Below are positions 47,159-56,748 of a DNA stretch of 64,000 nt, one piece after another. This DNA is from Salipiger thiooxidans (GTDB taxonomy: Bacteria > Pseudomonadota > Alphaproteobacteria > Rhodobacterales > Rhodobacteraceae): contig NZ_FNAV01000022.1 of assembly GCF_900102075.1 (NCBI RefSeq), forward strand, positions 1 through 64,000, read 5' to 3'. Position 1 is the first letter of the stretch. Every line of letters starts with the position of its first letter. The notes beneath the pieces were generated by a model. That model was not told where the DNA came from, did no database searches, and saw only the letters and a program-made list of their open reading frames with translations. Both the position numbers and the translations under genes were made by a program.

Positions 47159-48076
47159 TCAGAGGTGGTCGAACACCGCCCTCAGCAGCCGCTCGGCGGC
47201 GCTGTGCAGCGGGCGGAAGCGGTTCTGGATGATAAAGCACGGCGAGACCATGATGGGCTCGGCCAGGTGCAGCTCGACCAGCTTCGCGCCGAGCGCCCCG
47301 TGCGCCAGCATCTGCGCCACCTCGCGGGTCTGCGGGGCGATGGTGTCGGTGCTCTCGAGCAGCGCCAGCACCACCAGCAGCGACGAGGAATTGGTGACCC
47401 GCGGCGGCGTGTCCAGGGTCTGCGAATGGAACGCCGCCTCCACCGCCTGACGGATCGGAGAGGGCAGCTCCTGCACCACCCACTCGTGCTCGAGCAGCTC
47501 TGCCAGCGTGACCTCGCGCCGCCCGGCCAGCGGGTGCTGCGGCCGCACCAGCAGCGACACGGTCTCGTTGCGCGCCGGGTGCAGGCGGAAATCGCGGCTG
47601 TCATGGTTGGGCGGCAGGCGCGCGATGATGAAATCGTAATGGCCGTCGACCAGCCCGCGCACCAGCTCGTTCGAAGTGCCGACACCGATGGTCATCTCGA
47701 TGTCCGGCGCCTCGGCCCGGACCTGCCGCACCGCCGGCATCACCAGCCCCACCGCGGGGCCAGTCACCGCCCCCACGCGCACCCGCCCGGTCTCGCCCGA
47801 GGTCACACGCCGCGCCTCTTCCTCGAGCGCGCCGTATTCCTCGAGGATCACCTTGGCGTGGCGGATGCAAAGCGCGCCCAGCGCGGTCGGGCGCATGCCC
47901 TTGGGGTGACGCTCGAACAGCGCCCCGCCGGCGCGCGCCTCGATCTCGGCCAGCACGCGCGACGCGGCAGGCTGCGACATCGCCGCCATCTGCGCCGCCC
48001 GCTGCAGCTGGCCGGTCTCGGCAATCCGCATCAGCAGCGCGAGGTGGGAAGGCCGGAGACGGTTGGCGAAGTCCAT
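47159..48076 (-). CDS. LysR family regulator, GbpR-like
   Basis: 305-residue LTTR with N-terminal HTH (LRPSHLALLMRIAETGQLQ...AAQMAAMSQPAASRVLAEIE, about 7-50) and a co-inducer domain. It is divergent from a chvE homologue, the same layout as gbpR-chvE in Agrobacterium, where GbpR mediates sugar-dependent induction. Upstream ribosome site is weak; ATG at 48076 gives the family N-terminus. The frame stays open far upstream only because it is antisense to chvE. Confidence 0.85.
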   Translation of the reverse strand: MDFANRLRPSHLALLMRIAETGQLQRAAQMAAMSQPAASRVLAEIEARAGGALFERHPKGMRPTALGALCIRHAKVILEEYGALEEEARRVTSGETGRVRVGAVTGPAVGLVMPAVRQVRAEAPDIEMTIGVGTSNELVRGLVDGHYDFIIARLPPNHDSRDFRLHPARNETVSLLVRPQHPLAGRREVTLAELLEHEWVVQELPSPIRQAVEAAFHSQTLDTPPRVTNSSSLLVVLALLESTDTIAPQTREVAQMLAHGALGAKLVELHLAEPIMVSPCFIIQNRFRPLHSAAERLLRAVFDHL

Positions 48077-48086
48077 GGCGGCACCA

Positions 48087-48126
48087 CATATCATCTGAGG
48101 TATGCAGATTTTCGGTAATTCGAATT
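48087..48126. promoter_or_regulatory. Operator-like inverted repeats between gbpR-like gene and chvE
   Basis: CATA (48087-48090) and TATG (48101-48104) are inverted around ten bases, fitting the loose LysR T-N11-A layout, and AATTCGAATT (48117-48126) is a perfect ten-base palindrome. Both lie just upstream of the LysR start. Confidence 0.4.
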
Positions 48127-48235
48127 GAGCGTTATGTAAACGCCCTGTTACTCCTTCCAGCGGGTTCGGGAGGACCCGCAAGGGAGACCCAGCGCCGACG
48201 GGGGAGACGTCTGGCGCATCCAGAGGAGGAATACC

Positions 48236-49291
48236 GTGTATCTCAAGAGAATCCTGGCCTCGGCCAGCGCTGTTGCGCTGCTCGCGACCGCCGCGCTTGC
48301 CGATGGCACCGTGGGCATCGCCATGCCGACCAAGTCGTCGGCCCGCTGGATTTCCGACGGCAACTCGATGGTCGAGCAGTTCAAGGAAGCCGGCTACGAG
48401 ACCGACCTGCAATACGCCGAGGACGACATCCCGAACCAGCTTGCCCAGATCGAGAACATGATCACCAAGGGCGTGGACGTGCTGGTGATCGCCGCCATCG
48501 ACGGCACCACCCTGTCGAACGCGCTCGAGAACGCGGCGGCGAGCGGCATCAAGGTGATCGCCTATGACCGGCTGATCCGCGACAGCGAGAACGTCGACTA
48601 TTACGCCACCTTCGACAACTTCAAGGTGGGCGTCCAACAGGCCACCACGCTGGTCGACGGACTCAAGGAACGGTTCCCGGACGTGAAGCCGTGGAACGTC
48701 GAGCTGTTCGGCGGTTCGCCGGACGACAACAACGCCTACTTCTTCTACGATGGCGCCATGAGCGTGCTGCAGCCGCTGATCGACGACGGCTCGGTCAACG
48801 TCGTCTCGGGGCAGATGGGCATGGACACCGTCGGCACCCTGCGCTGGGACGGCGCGGTGGCACAGTCGCGCATGGATAACCTGCTGTCGGCCCACTACAC
48901 CGATAAGGAGGTGCACGGCGTCCTGTCGCCCTATGACGGGCTCTCCATCGGCATCCTGTCCTCGCTCAAGGGCGTGGGCTACGGTTCGGGCGACCTGAAG
49001 ATGCCCATCGTGACCGGCCAGGACGCCGAGGTGCCCTCGGTGAAGTCGATCCTCGCGGGCGAGCAGTATTCCACCATCTTCAAGGACACCCGGTCGCTTG
49101 CGGGCGTGACGGTCGGCATGGTCGACGCCCTGCTCAAGGATGGCGAGCCCGAGATCAACGACACCTCGACCTATGACAACGGGGTCAAGGTGGTGCCGTC
49201 CTACCTGCTCGAGCCGCTGCCCGTCACCGGCGAGAACTGGGAAGAGCGCCTGATCGACAGCGGCTACTACAGCATGGACCAGATCAAGTAA
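48236..49291 (+). CDS. chvE: ChvE-like multiple sugar-binding periplasmic protein
   Basis: 351-residue type I periplasmic binding protein for aldoses such as L-arabinose, D-galactose, glucose and xylose. The signal peptide [22 protein letters not shown] is cleaved before [16 protein letters not shown]. Sugar-contact regions include IAAIDGTTL and [20 protein letters not shown] (split). The start is GTG at 48236 with GGAGG about six bases upstream. First gene of the sugar operon; a stem-loop follows, as usual after binding-protein genes. Confidence 0.92.
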   Translation: MYLKRILASASAVALLATAALADGTVGIAMPTKSSARWISDGNSMVEQFKEAGYETDLQYAEDDIPNQLAQIENMITKGVDVLVIAAIDGTTLSNALENAAASGIKVIAYDRLIRDSENVDYYATFDNFKVGVQQATTLVDGLKERFPDVKPWNVELFGGSPDDNNAYFFYDGAMSVLQPLIDDGSVNVVSGQMGMDTVGTLRWDGAVAQSRMDNLLSAHYTDKEVHGVLSPYDGLSIGILSSLKGVGYGSGDLKMPIVTGQDAEVPSVKSILAGEQYSTIFKDTRSLAGVTVGMVDALLKDGEPEINDTSTYDNGVKVVPSYLLEPLPVTGENWEERLIDSGYYSMDQIK

Positions 49292-49308
49292 TCCAACCGG
49301 CTCCTCCT

Positions 49309-49338
49309 GGCCTGTCCGGGCCATGACCCGGGCGGGCC
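49309..49338 (+). terminator. Intercistronic stem-loop between chvE and gguA
   Basis: GGCCTGTCCGGG (49309-49320) pairs with CCCGGGCGGGCC (49327-49338) using two G-U wobbles, loop CCATGA, followed by GCTTTC. It is 17 bases beyond chvE and 22 before gguA. Partial termination or 3' protection would give excess binding protein over ATPase. Confidence 0.6.
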
Positions 49339-49360
49339 GCTTTCAAGCGAAGGGTGTGTC

Positions 49361-50881
49361 ATGTCCGCACTTCTCGAAATGCGCGCGATCACCAAGACCT
49401 TTCCCGGCGTCAAGGCGCTCGACGAGGTCAACCTCACGGTCAGGCAGGGCGAGATCCACGCGCTGGTCGGCGAGAACGGCGCCGGCAAGTCCACCCTGAT
49501 GAAGGTGCTGTCGGGCGTCTACCCGGCGGGCTCCTACGACGGCGAGATCCACTATGACGGCGCTCTCGCCGAGTTCCGCGACATCTCGGACAGCGAGAAG
49601 CGCGGCATCATCATCATTCACCAGGAACTGGCGCTGGTGCCGCTGCTGTCGATCGCCGAGAACGTCTTTCTCGGCAACGAGAACGCCCGCAACGGCGTGA
49701 TCGACTGGCAGGGCACCTTCCAGCGGACGGAAGCGCTGCTGCGCAAGGTCGGCCTGCGCGAGGCCCCGACGACACTGGTCGACAAGCTGGGCGTCGGCAA
49801 GCAGCAGCTGGTCGAGATCGCCAAGGCCCTGTCCAAGGAGGTCCGGCTGCTGATCCTCGACGAGCCGACCGCGGCGCTGTCCGAGGCGGACAGCCAGGCG
49901 CTGCTCGACCTGATGCTCGAGCTGAAGGTGCAGGGCGTCACCAGCATCATCATCAGCCACAAGCTCAACGAGGTGCGGCGTGTCGCCGACACCGTGACCG
50001 TGATCCGCGACGGCTCGACGGTGTCCACGATGGACGCCCGCAGCCACCCGATCACCGAGGCCGCCATCGTGCGCGACATGGTGGGCCGCGACATGGCCCA
50101 CCGCTACCCCGAGCGCCAGCGCCGCGCCGGCGAGGTGCTGATGGAGGTCAGCGACTGGAACGTCTGGCACCCCGAGCACGTCGACCGGCAGGTGATCCGC
50201 TCGGCCAGCCTGCACGTGCGCGCGGGCGAGGTCGTGGGCATCGCGGGGCTGATGGGCGCCGGGCGCACCGAGCTCGCCATGAGCCTCTTTGGCCGCTCGT
50301 GGGGGCGCAATGTCTCTGGCACGGTGAAGATCCGCGGGCAGGAGGTCGACGTCTCGAAGGTCGACCGCGCCATCGCCGCGGGCCTCGCCTACGTCACCGA
50401 GGACCGCAAGAGCCTTGGCCTGATCCTCGAGGAGACGATCCAGCGCAACGTGACGCTGGCGAACCTGCAGGGCGTGTCCTCGGGCGGGGTCCTGAACGAG
50501 AACGCCGAGACCGAGGTCTCCGAGAAATACCGACGGGCGATGAACATCCGCACGCCGAGCGTCTTCCAGAAGGTGATGAACCTCTCGGGCGGCAACCAGC
50601 AGAAGGTGGTGCTGTCGAAGTGGCTCTTCGCCGGGCCCGAGGTGCTGATCCTCGACGAGCCCACCCGCGGCATCGACGTCGGCGCCAAGTTCGAGATCTA
50701 CGGCATCATCAACGAGCTGTCGGCACAGGGGAAAGGGGTGCTGATGATCTCGTCCGAGATGCCCGAGCTCCTGGGCATGTGCGACCGAATCTACGTGATG
50801 AACGAAGGGGCCCTCGTCGGTGAGCTCACCGCGGCAGAGGCCAGCCAGGAGCGCATCATGTCGCTCATCGTGACGGAATAG
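49361..50881 (+). CDS. gguA: Sugar ABC transporter ATP-binding protein GguA
   Basis: 506-residue ATPase with two fused nucleotide-binding domains, as in RbsA/MglA/AraG. The first has Walker [10 protein letters not shown] at about 38-46 and [14 protein letters not shown]; the second has the degenerate loop GLMGAGRTE and signature LSGGNQQKV with [21 protein letters not shown] lies six bases before the ATG. Works at the inner membrane with GguB and ChvE. Confidence 0.95.
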   Translation: MSALLEMRAITKTFPGVKALDEVNLTVRQGEIHALVGENGAGKSTLMKVLSGVYPAGSYDGEIHYDGALAEFRDISDSEKRGIIIIHQELALVPLLSIAENVFLGNENARNGVIDWQGTFQRTEALLRKVGLREAPTTLVDKLGVGKQQLVEIAKALSKEVRLLILDEPTAALSEADSQALLDLMLELKVQGVTSIIISHKLNEVRRVADTVTVIRDGSTVSTMDARSHPITEAAIVRDMVGRDMAHRYPERQRRAGEVLMEVSDWNVWHPEHVDRQVIRSASLHVRAGEVVGIAGLMGAGRTELAMSLFGRSWGRNVSGTVKIRGQEVDVSKVDRAIAAGLAYVTEDRKSLGLILEETIQRNVTLANLQGVSSGGVLNENAETEVSEKYRRAMNIRTPSVFQKVMNLSGGNQQKVVLSKWLFAGPEVLILDEPTRGIDVGAKFEIYGIINELSAQGKGVLMISSEMPELLGMCDRIYVMNEGALVGELTAAEASQERIMSLIVTE

Positions 50882-50896
50882 GGAGGAGCGGGGCAC

Positions 50897-52132
50897 ATGG
50901 CACTTGCGGAACAGACCGGCGGGGAGACCGCGACCAAGAGCGTCGGGGACTACCTGCTCAGCCACCTGCGGGAATACGGGCTGCTCTTCGCCCTGATCGC
51001 CATCATGGTGTTCTTCCAGATCGTGACCGGCGGCACGCTGCTGCGCCCGGTCAACATCACCAACCTGCTGCTGCAGAACAGCTACATCATCATCATGGCG
51101 CTGGGGATGCTGATCGTCATCGTCTCGGGCAACATCGACCTCAGCGTCGGCTCGGTGATGGGCTTCATCGGCGCGCTGGCGGCGGTGCTGATCGTCAACA
51201 TGGGGCTACCGTGGCTGCTGACGATCCTGATCTGCCTCGTGGTGGGCGGGCTCATCGGCGCGGCTCAGGGCTACTGGGTCGCCTACTGGAAGATCCCCTC
51301 GTTCATCGTGACGCTGGCCGGGATGCTGGTGTTCCGCGGCCTGTCGCTGTGGCTGCTCGAAGGCCAGTCCGTGGGCCCCTTCCCGCGCGAGTTCCAGACC
51401 ATCGCCAACGGCTTCGTGCCAGACATCTTCCCCGCCGCCATCGGGCAGGCACTGGCCCCGGTCTTCGACGCACGACAGGTGAACGTGCTGGCGCTGATCA
51501 CCGGCATCGTCGCCGCCGCCATCATCGTCTGGGGCGGCATGCGCAAGCGCGCCCGCAACAAGGCCTACGGCGTCGTCGACGAGCCGCGCAGCTTCTTCAT
51601 CGCCCGCAACGTCATCATCGGCGCGGCGCTGATCTTCATCATGTACAAGCTCAGCACCTTCCGCGGCCTGCCCAACGTGCTCATCACCATGGGCGTGCTG
51701 ACCATCATCTACGCCTTCCTCACCGAGCGCACGGTCACCGGCCGCCGGATCTATGCCCTCGGCGGCAACCAGAAGGCCGCCAAGCTCTCGGGCATCAAGA
51801 CCGAGCGGCTGACCTTCCTCGCCTTCGTCAACATGGGCATCCTCGCCGCCGCCGCCGGGCTGGTCTTCGCCGCACGGCTCAACACCGCGACGCCCAAGGC
51901 GGGCTTCTCGCTCGAGCTCGACGTGATCGCGGCGGTGTTCATCGGCGGCGCCTCGATGTCCGGCGGCGTCGGCAAGATCGTCGGCGCCGTGGTCGGCGCC
52001 TTCCTGATGGGCGTGCTCAACAACGGCATGTCGATCATGGGCATCGGCATCGACTACCAGCAGATGATCAAGGGCCTCGTGCTTCTGGCCGCCGTGATCT
52101 TCGACGTCTACAACAAGAGCAAGCAGGGCTGA
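50897..52132 (+). CDS. gguB: Sugar ABC transporter permease GguB
   Basis: 411-residue permease of the BPD_transp_2 family, about nine to ten transmembrane helices. The N-terminal region carries YGLLFALIAIMVFFQIVTGG and GNIDLSVGSVMGFIGALAAVL, the family signature. A longer periplasmic insertion (about 160-230) distinguishes GguB/XylH-like from RbsC. 15 bases after gguA with GGAGGAG; three bases before the dehydratase gene. Confidence 0.94.
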   Translation: MALAEQTGGETATKSVGDYLLSHLREYGLLFALIAIMVFFQIVTGGTLLRPVNITNLLLQNSYIIIMALGMLIVIVSGNIDLSVGSVMGFIGALAAVLIVNMGLPWLLTILICLVVGGLIGAAQGYWVAYWKIPSFIVTLAGMLVFRGLSLWLLEGQSVGPFPREFQTIANGFVPDIFPAAIGQALAPVFDARQVNVLALITGIVAAAIIVWGGMRKRARNKAYGVVDEPRSFFIARNVIIGAALIFIMYKLSTFRGLPNVLITMGVLTIIYAFLTERTVTGRRIYALGGNQKAAKLSGIKTERLTFLAFVNMGILAAAAGLVFAARLNTATPKAGFSLELDVIAAVFIGGASMSGGVGKIVGAVVGAFLMGVLNNGMSIMGIGIDYQQMIKGLVLLAAVIFDVYNKSKQG

Positions 52133-52135
52133 GCC

Positions 52136-53878
52136 ATGACGTTTTCCCCGGCACCCTGGCCGCGCAAGCTGCGGTCGCAGGAATGGTATGGCGGCAATGG
52201 TCGCGACACGATCTACCACCGCGGCTGGATGAAGAACCAGGGGCACCCGCACGACCTCTTCGACGGGCGCCCGGTGATCGGCATCCTCAACACCTGGTCC
52301 GACCTCACCCCCTGCAATGGCCACCTTCGTGAGCTGGCCGAGAAGGTGAAGGCCGGCATCTGGGAGGCCGGCGGCTTCCCGGTCGAGGTGCCGGTGTTCT
52401 CGGCCTCCGAGAACACCTTCCGCCCCACCGCGATGATGTTCCGCAATCTCGCGGCGCTGTCGATCGAGGAACAGATGCGCGGCCAGCCCATCGACGGCGC
52501 CGTGCTGCTGGTGGGCTGCGACAAGACCACGCCGTCGCTGCTGATGGCCGCGGCCTCGACCGACCTGCCCTCCATCGTGGTGACCGGCGGGCCGATGCTG
52601 AACGGTTATTTCCGGGGCGAACGCGTGGGCTCGGGCACCCATCTCTGGAAGTTCTCCGAGGCGGTGAAGGCCGGGGAGATGACACAGGAGGAATTCCTCG
52701 AGGCGGAGGAATCCATGAGCCGTTCGTCGGGCACCTGCAACACCATGGGCACGGCGAGCACCATGGCCTCGATGGCCGAGGCGCTGGGGATGGCGCTTTC
52801 CGGCAACGCGGCCATCCCGGCGGTGGACAGCCGCCGCCGGGTCATGGCCCAGCTTTCGGGGCGACGCATCGTGCAGATGGTCAAGGACGACCTGAAGCCC
52901 TCGGACATCATGTCCAAGGCGGCCTTCGAGAACGCCATCCGCTGCAACGGCGCCATCGGCGGCTCGACCAACGCGGTGATCCACCTGCTCGCCATCGCGG
53001 GCCGGGTGGGCGTGGACCTGACGCTCGACGACTGGGACCGCTGCGGGCGCGACGTGGCGACCATCGTGAACCTGATGCCCTCGGGCAAGTACCTGATGGA
53101 AGAGTTCTTCTACGCCGGCGGCCTGCCGGTGGTGCTGAAGCGGCTCGGCGAGGGCGGGCAGCTCAACCGCGATGCGCTCACCGTTTCGGGCGAGACCATC
53201 TGGGACGAGGTGAAGGGCGTCCGCAACTGGAACGAGGACGTGATCCTGCCGCTCGACCAGGCGCTCACGCAGCAGGGTGGCATCGCCGTGCTGCGCGGCA
53301 ACCTCGCCCCCGACGGGGCGGTTCTGAAGCCCTCAGCCGCCTCGCCGCACCTGCTGAAGCACCGGGGCCGCGCCGTCGTCTTCGAGGACATCGACGACTA
53401 CAAGGCGCAGATCAACGACGAGGCGCTCGACATCGACGAGACCTGCGTCATGGTGCTTAGGAACTGCGGGCCCAAGGGCTATCCGGGCATGGCCGAGGTC
53501 GGCAACATGGGCCTGCCGCCGAAGGTCCTGAAGAAGGGCATCACCGACATGGTGCGGATCTCGGACGCGCGCATGTCGGGCACCGCCTACGGTACGGTGA
53601 TCCTGCACACCTCGCCCGAGGCCGCCGCGGGCGGGCCTCTGGCGGTGGTGCGCTCGGGCGACATGATCGAGGTCGACGTGGCGGAGCGGCGCATCCATCT
53701 CGACATCCCCGACGAAGAGCTGAGCGCGCGGCTCGCGGCGTGGCGGCCCAATCACGAGCAGCCCGAAAGCGGCTATGCCTGGCTGCACCAGGCCCATGTG
53801 CAGGGCGCCGACACCGGCGCGGATCTCGACTTCCTCAAGGGCTGCCGGGGCGCCCCGGTCGGAAAGGACTCGCATTGA
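52136..53878 (+). CDS. araD: L-arabinonate (aldonate) dehydratase, IlvD/Edd family
   Basis: 580-residue sugar-acid dehydratase turning L-arabinonate (or D-fuconate/galactonate-like acids) into the 2-keto-3-deoxy acid. Three cysteines at 60 (TPCNGH), 128 (VGCDKTTP) and 201 (SGTCNTMG) match the [2Fe-2S] ligands of the Rhizobium L-arabinonate dehydratase offset by one, from memory. Ser in SDARMSGTAYG is the catalytic base region. Length fits that subgroup. It follows gguB by three bases. The symbol araD is also used elsewhere for an unrelated epimerase. Confidence 0.85.
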   Translation: MTFSPAPWPRKLRSQEWYGGNGRDTIYHRGWMKNQGHPHDLFDGRPVIGILNTWSDLTPCNGHLRELAEKVKAGIWEAGGFPVEVPVFSASENTFRPTAMMFRNLAALSIEEQMRGQPIDGAVLLVGCDKTTPSLLMAAASTDLPSIVVTGGPMLNGYFRGERVGSGTHLWKFSEAVKAGEMTQEEFLEAEESMSRSSGTCNTMGTASTMASMAEALGMALSGNAAIPAVDSRRRVMAQLSGRRIVQMVKDDLKPSDIMSKAAFENAIRCNGAIGGSTNAVIHLLAIAGRVGVDLTLDDWDRCGRDVATIVNLMPSGKYLMEEFFYAGGLPVVLKRLGEGGQLNRDALTVSGETIWDEVKGVRNWNEDVILPLDQALTQQGGIAVLRGNLAPDGAVLKPSAASPHLLKHRGRAVVFEDIDDYKAQINDEALDIDETCVMVLRNCGPKGYPGMAEVGNMGLPPKVLKKGITDMVRISDARMSGTAYGTVILHTSPEAAAGGPLAVVRSGDMIEVDVAERRIHLDIPDEELSARLAAWRPNHEQPESGYAWLHQAHVQGADTGADLDFLKGCRGAPVGKDSH

Positions 53879-54810
53879 TGGAGATCGCGCTCGTCGGCAT
53901 CGGGAAGATCGCGGTGGACCAGCACGTGCCCGCCATCGCGTCGAGCCCCGACTGGGAACTCGCCGCCACGGTTTCGCGCCATGGCCGCGTCGAGGGCGTG
54001 CCCGCCTATGACGATTTCGCCCGGATGCTGGCCGAGCGGCAGGACATCCGCGTGGTCTCGCTCTGCCTGCCGCCGGTGCCGCGCTTCGACTACGCGCGGG
54101 CGGCGATCGAGTCCGGACGCCATGTGATGCTGGAAAAGCCCCCCGGCGCGACCCTCGGCGAATGCCACGCGCTCGAGGAGATGGCCCGCCGACACCGGGT
54201 GTCGCTCTACGCCACGTGGCATTCGCGGCAGGCCGACAAGGTGCCCGCGGCCAAGGCCTGGCTGGCGGAGCGGACGCTGCGCCGCCTGCGGATCACCTGG
54301 CTCGAGGACGTCCGGCACTGGCATCCCGGACAGGACTGGGTGTTCGAGGCCGGCGGGCTCGGCGTCTTCGATCCCGGCATCAACGCGCTGTCGATCCTGA
54401 CCGAGATCCTGCCCGACGACGTGCACCTCACGGAGGCAGAGCTGCGTTTCCCGTCGAACCGCGAGACCCCCGTCGCCGCGAGCTGCCGCTTCCACCACCC
54501 GGGCCGCGCCGAGGTGAGCATGGAGCTCGACTGGCTGCATCAGGGCCCGCCCACCTGGAGCATCGAGGCCGAGACCGACGCCGGCACCCTGCTGCTCGAG
54601 AACGGCGGCGCCACGTTGTCTATCGACGGCACGCGGGACGAGAGCCTGCCGGGGCTCGCGGGCGAATACCCGAGGCTCTACGCGCAGATGGCAGAACTCG
54701 TGCGCTCGGGCGGGGTCGACATGGACCTTGCGCCGTTGCGCCACGTGGCCGACGCCTTCCTGCTGGGCCGGCGCGTTGTCGTGGCAGCCTTCGACTGGGA
54801 CGCCGCGTGA
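53878..54810 (+). CDS. Gfo/Idh/MocA-family sugar 1-dehydrogenase (L-arabinose/D-galactose)
   Basis: 310-residue NAD(P) oxidoreductase. N-terminal Rossmann loop IALVGIGKIAVDQHVPAI and catalytic-motif EKP at 86-88 (MLEKPPGAT) are clear; HPGQDWVFEAGGLGVFDPGINAL (split) lies near 158. Azospirillum L-arabinose 1-dehydrogenase is of the same family and size (recalled). ATG at 53878 overlaps the previous stop by one base (TGATG). Product is the aldono-lactone for the lactonase at 56749. Confidence 0.85.
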   Translation: MEIALVGIGKIAVDQHVPAIASSPDWELAATVSRHGRVEGVPAYDDFARMLAERQDIRVVSLCLPPVPRFDYARAAIESGRHVMLEKPPGATLGECHALEEMARRHRVSLYATWHSRQADKVPAAKAWLAERTLRRLRITWLEDVRHWHPGQDWVFEAGGLGVFDPGINALSILTEILPDDVHLTEAELRFPSNRETPVAASCRFHHPGRAEVSMELDWLHQGPPTWSIEAETDAGTLLLENGGATLSIDGTRDESLPGLAGEYPRLYAQMAELVRSGGVDMDLAPLRHVADAFLLGRRVVVAAFDWDAA

Positions 54811-55796
54811 CCGACGCCCCTGCCCCCTTCGGCACCGCCCCCGACGGCAGCCCGGTGAAGATCGCGAAGATCACCGCCGGGGACGTCACCGCGCGGGTGA
54901 TGAGCTGGGGCGCGAGCCTCGTCGATTTCCGGCTGGGCGGCGTGCCGCTTGTGCTGGGGTGCGACGCGTTCGACGCCTATCTCGGCCCGATGCGCTATTT
55001 CGGCGCCATCGTCGGGCCGGTGGCCAATCGCATCGCCGGGGGCCGCATGGTGCTGGGCGGGCAGCGCCACGATCTCGACCGCAACGACGCCGGGCGCACC
55101 ACGCTGCACGGCGGGTCCGACGGGTTCGGTACCAGCAACTGGCGGATTGTGGATCTCACCGACAGCTCGGTGGCGCTTGCGCTGCACAGGCCCGGCGGGC
55201 TCGGCGGCTTTCCCGGCTCCCTCGAGGTCGAGGCCCGCTACACGCTCGACGAGGGCGGTGCGCTGACGCTCGACATCGCCGCGACCACCGACAGAGAGAC
55301 GGTCTTTGCCCCCGCCTTCCACGGCTACTGGTCGCTCGATGGCCAGCCAGACCTTGGCGGGCACAGGCTCACGGTCGCGGCCGAGACCTACCTGCCCGTC
55401 GATAGCGCCAAGATCCCCGAAGGCGCGCCGCAGCCGGTCGCGCGCACGGTCTTCGACCACCGCACGCCGCGCACGCCCGACCCGGGGATCGACCACAATT
55501 TCTGCCTGAGCACCGAGCGCGGCACCCTGCGCCACGCCTGCACGCTCGAGGCAGGCGGGCTCCGCCTCGAGGTCTCGAGCACCGAGCCCGGCCTGCAGGT
55601 CTACGCGGGCGCCAAGATCGACAGCGCGCCTTTCCCCGGCCACGGCGGCGCGCCCCATGGCCCCAACGCCGGCATCGCCATCGAGCCGCAGGGCTGGCCG
55701 GATGCGGTCAACCGCCCGGACTTCCCGCCCGTCGTGCTGCGCCGCGGCGAGCCCTACCGACAAACCTCACGCTTCGCCGTGACCCGCATCGACTGA
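54807..55796 (+). CDS. Aldose 1-epimerase (galactose mutarotase family)
   Basis: 329-residue mutarotase interconverting alpha and beta anomers for the dehydrogenase. Family His motifs are RTTLHGGSDGFG (about 94-105) and FAPAFHGYWSLDG near 170; the catalytic Glu is probably in NAGIAIEPQGWPDA close to the C-terminus. The start is GTG at 54807 overlapping the previous stop (GTGA). The longer open frame upstream is antisense noise over the dehydrogenase. Confidence 0.88.
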   Translation: MTDAPAPFGTAPDGSPVKIAKITAGDVTARVMSWGASLVDFRLGGVPLVLGCDAFDAYLGPMRYFGAIVGPVANRIAGGRMVLGGQRHDLDRNDAGRTTLHGGSDGFGTSNWRIVDLTDSSVALALHRPGGLGGFPGSLEVEARYTLDEGGALTLDIAATTDRETVFAPAFHGYWSLDGQPDLGGHRLTVAAETYLPVDSAKIPEGAPQPVARTVFDHRTPRTPDPGIDHNFCLSTERGTLRHACTLEAGGLRLEVSSTEPGLQVYAGAKIDSAPFPGHGGAPHGPNAGIAIEPQGWPDAVNRPDFPPVVLRRGEPYRQTSRFAVTRID

Positions 55797-55807
55797 AGAG
55801 GCCCCCG

Positions 55808-56725
55808 ATGAAGACACCGCTGACCGGAATCCTGCCCGTCGCCCCGACCCCGTTCCACGACGACGGGCGCATCGACCCCCAGGGCATGTGCCGCGTGCTC
55901 GACTGCATGATCGATCAGGGCGTGGACGCGATCTGCATCCTCGCCAACTACTCGGAACAGTTCCTGCTCTCGGACGAGGAGCGCGCCACGCTGACCCGGG
56001 TGAGCCTCGAGCATGTCGCCGGGCGCGTGCCGGTGATCGTCACCATCAGCGCCTTCGCCACCGCCATCGTGACCGCCCGCGCCCGCGAGGCCGAGAGCCT
56101 CGGCGCTGCGATGCTGATGATGATGCCGCCCTACCACGGTGTCGGGCTGGTGCCCGCCGAGGCCGGGATCTTCGAGCATTTCCAGGCGGTGTCGGACGCG
56201 GTCGCGATCCCGATCATGGTGCAGGACGCGCCGCTCTCGGGCGTGTCCCTGTCGGTGCCGCTGCTGGCGCGCATGGCCCGCGAGATCGAGAACGTCTCGT
56301 ATTTCAAGATGGAGACTCCCTTCGCCGCCGACAAGCTCGCGGCGCTGATCGAGGCGGGTGGCGAGCACATCGTCGGCCCCTTCGACGGCGAGGAGGCGGT
56401 GACCCTGCTGGCCGATCTCGACGCCGGCTGCACCGGGACCATGACCTCGGCGCTGCAGCCCGAGAAGATCCGCCCCATCGTCACCAGCTATCTTGCCGGG
56501 GACACCGATGCGGCGCTGGCGCAGTGGAAGCTCTGCCTTCCGCTCATCAACCACGAGAACCGGCAATGCGGGCTGCGCGCTGCCAAGGTGGTGATGAAGG
56601 AAGGCGGCGTGATCGGTTCGGACCATGTGCGGCACCCGCTGAAACCGATGTCCGCGCGCACGCGCGAGCGGCTGCTGTCGCTCTCGCAGGAGCTTGACCT
56701 CATTGCGCTCAACTGGGGCAAATAG
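55808..56725 (+). CDS. DHDPS-family 2-keto-3-deoxy-L-arabonate dehydratase or aldolase
   Basis: 305-residue class I (Schiff base) lyase of the dihydrodipicolinate synthase family. Schiff-base Lys167 is in YFKMETPF; PPYH (Tyr109) is the proton-relay region. The GxxxE-type signature at 40-50 is AICILANYSE. In this operon the substrate should be 2-keto-3-deoxy-L-arabonate, either dehydrated to 2-oxoglutarate semialdehyde or cleaved to pyruvate and glycolaldehyde; the sequence does not decide. It begins 11 bases after the mutarotase. Confidence 0.82.
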   Translation: MKTPLTGILPVAPTPFHDDGRIDPQGMCRVLDCMIDQGVDAICILANYSEQFLLSDEERATLTRVSLEHVAGRVPVIVTISAFATAIVTARAREAESLGAAMLMMMPPYHGVGLVPAEAGIFEHFQAVSDAVAIPIMVQDAPLSGVSLSVPLLARMAREIENVSYFKMETPFAADKLAALIEAGGEHIVGPFDGEEAVTLLADLDAGCTGTMTSALQPEKIRPIVTSYLAGDTDAALAQWKLCLPLINHENRQCGLRAAKVVMKEGGVIGSDHVRHPLKPMSARTRERLLSLSQELDLIALNWGK

Positions 56726-56748
56726 GCGAGAGACCACCGGAGCACCCC

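Noticed and set aside
47159-49324. 721-residue minus-strand frame suggesting a long LysR fusion
   Set aside because: Only the last 305 residues are LysR; the rest is antisense to chvE.
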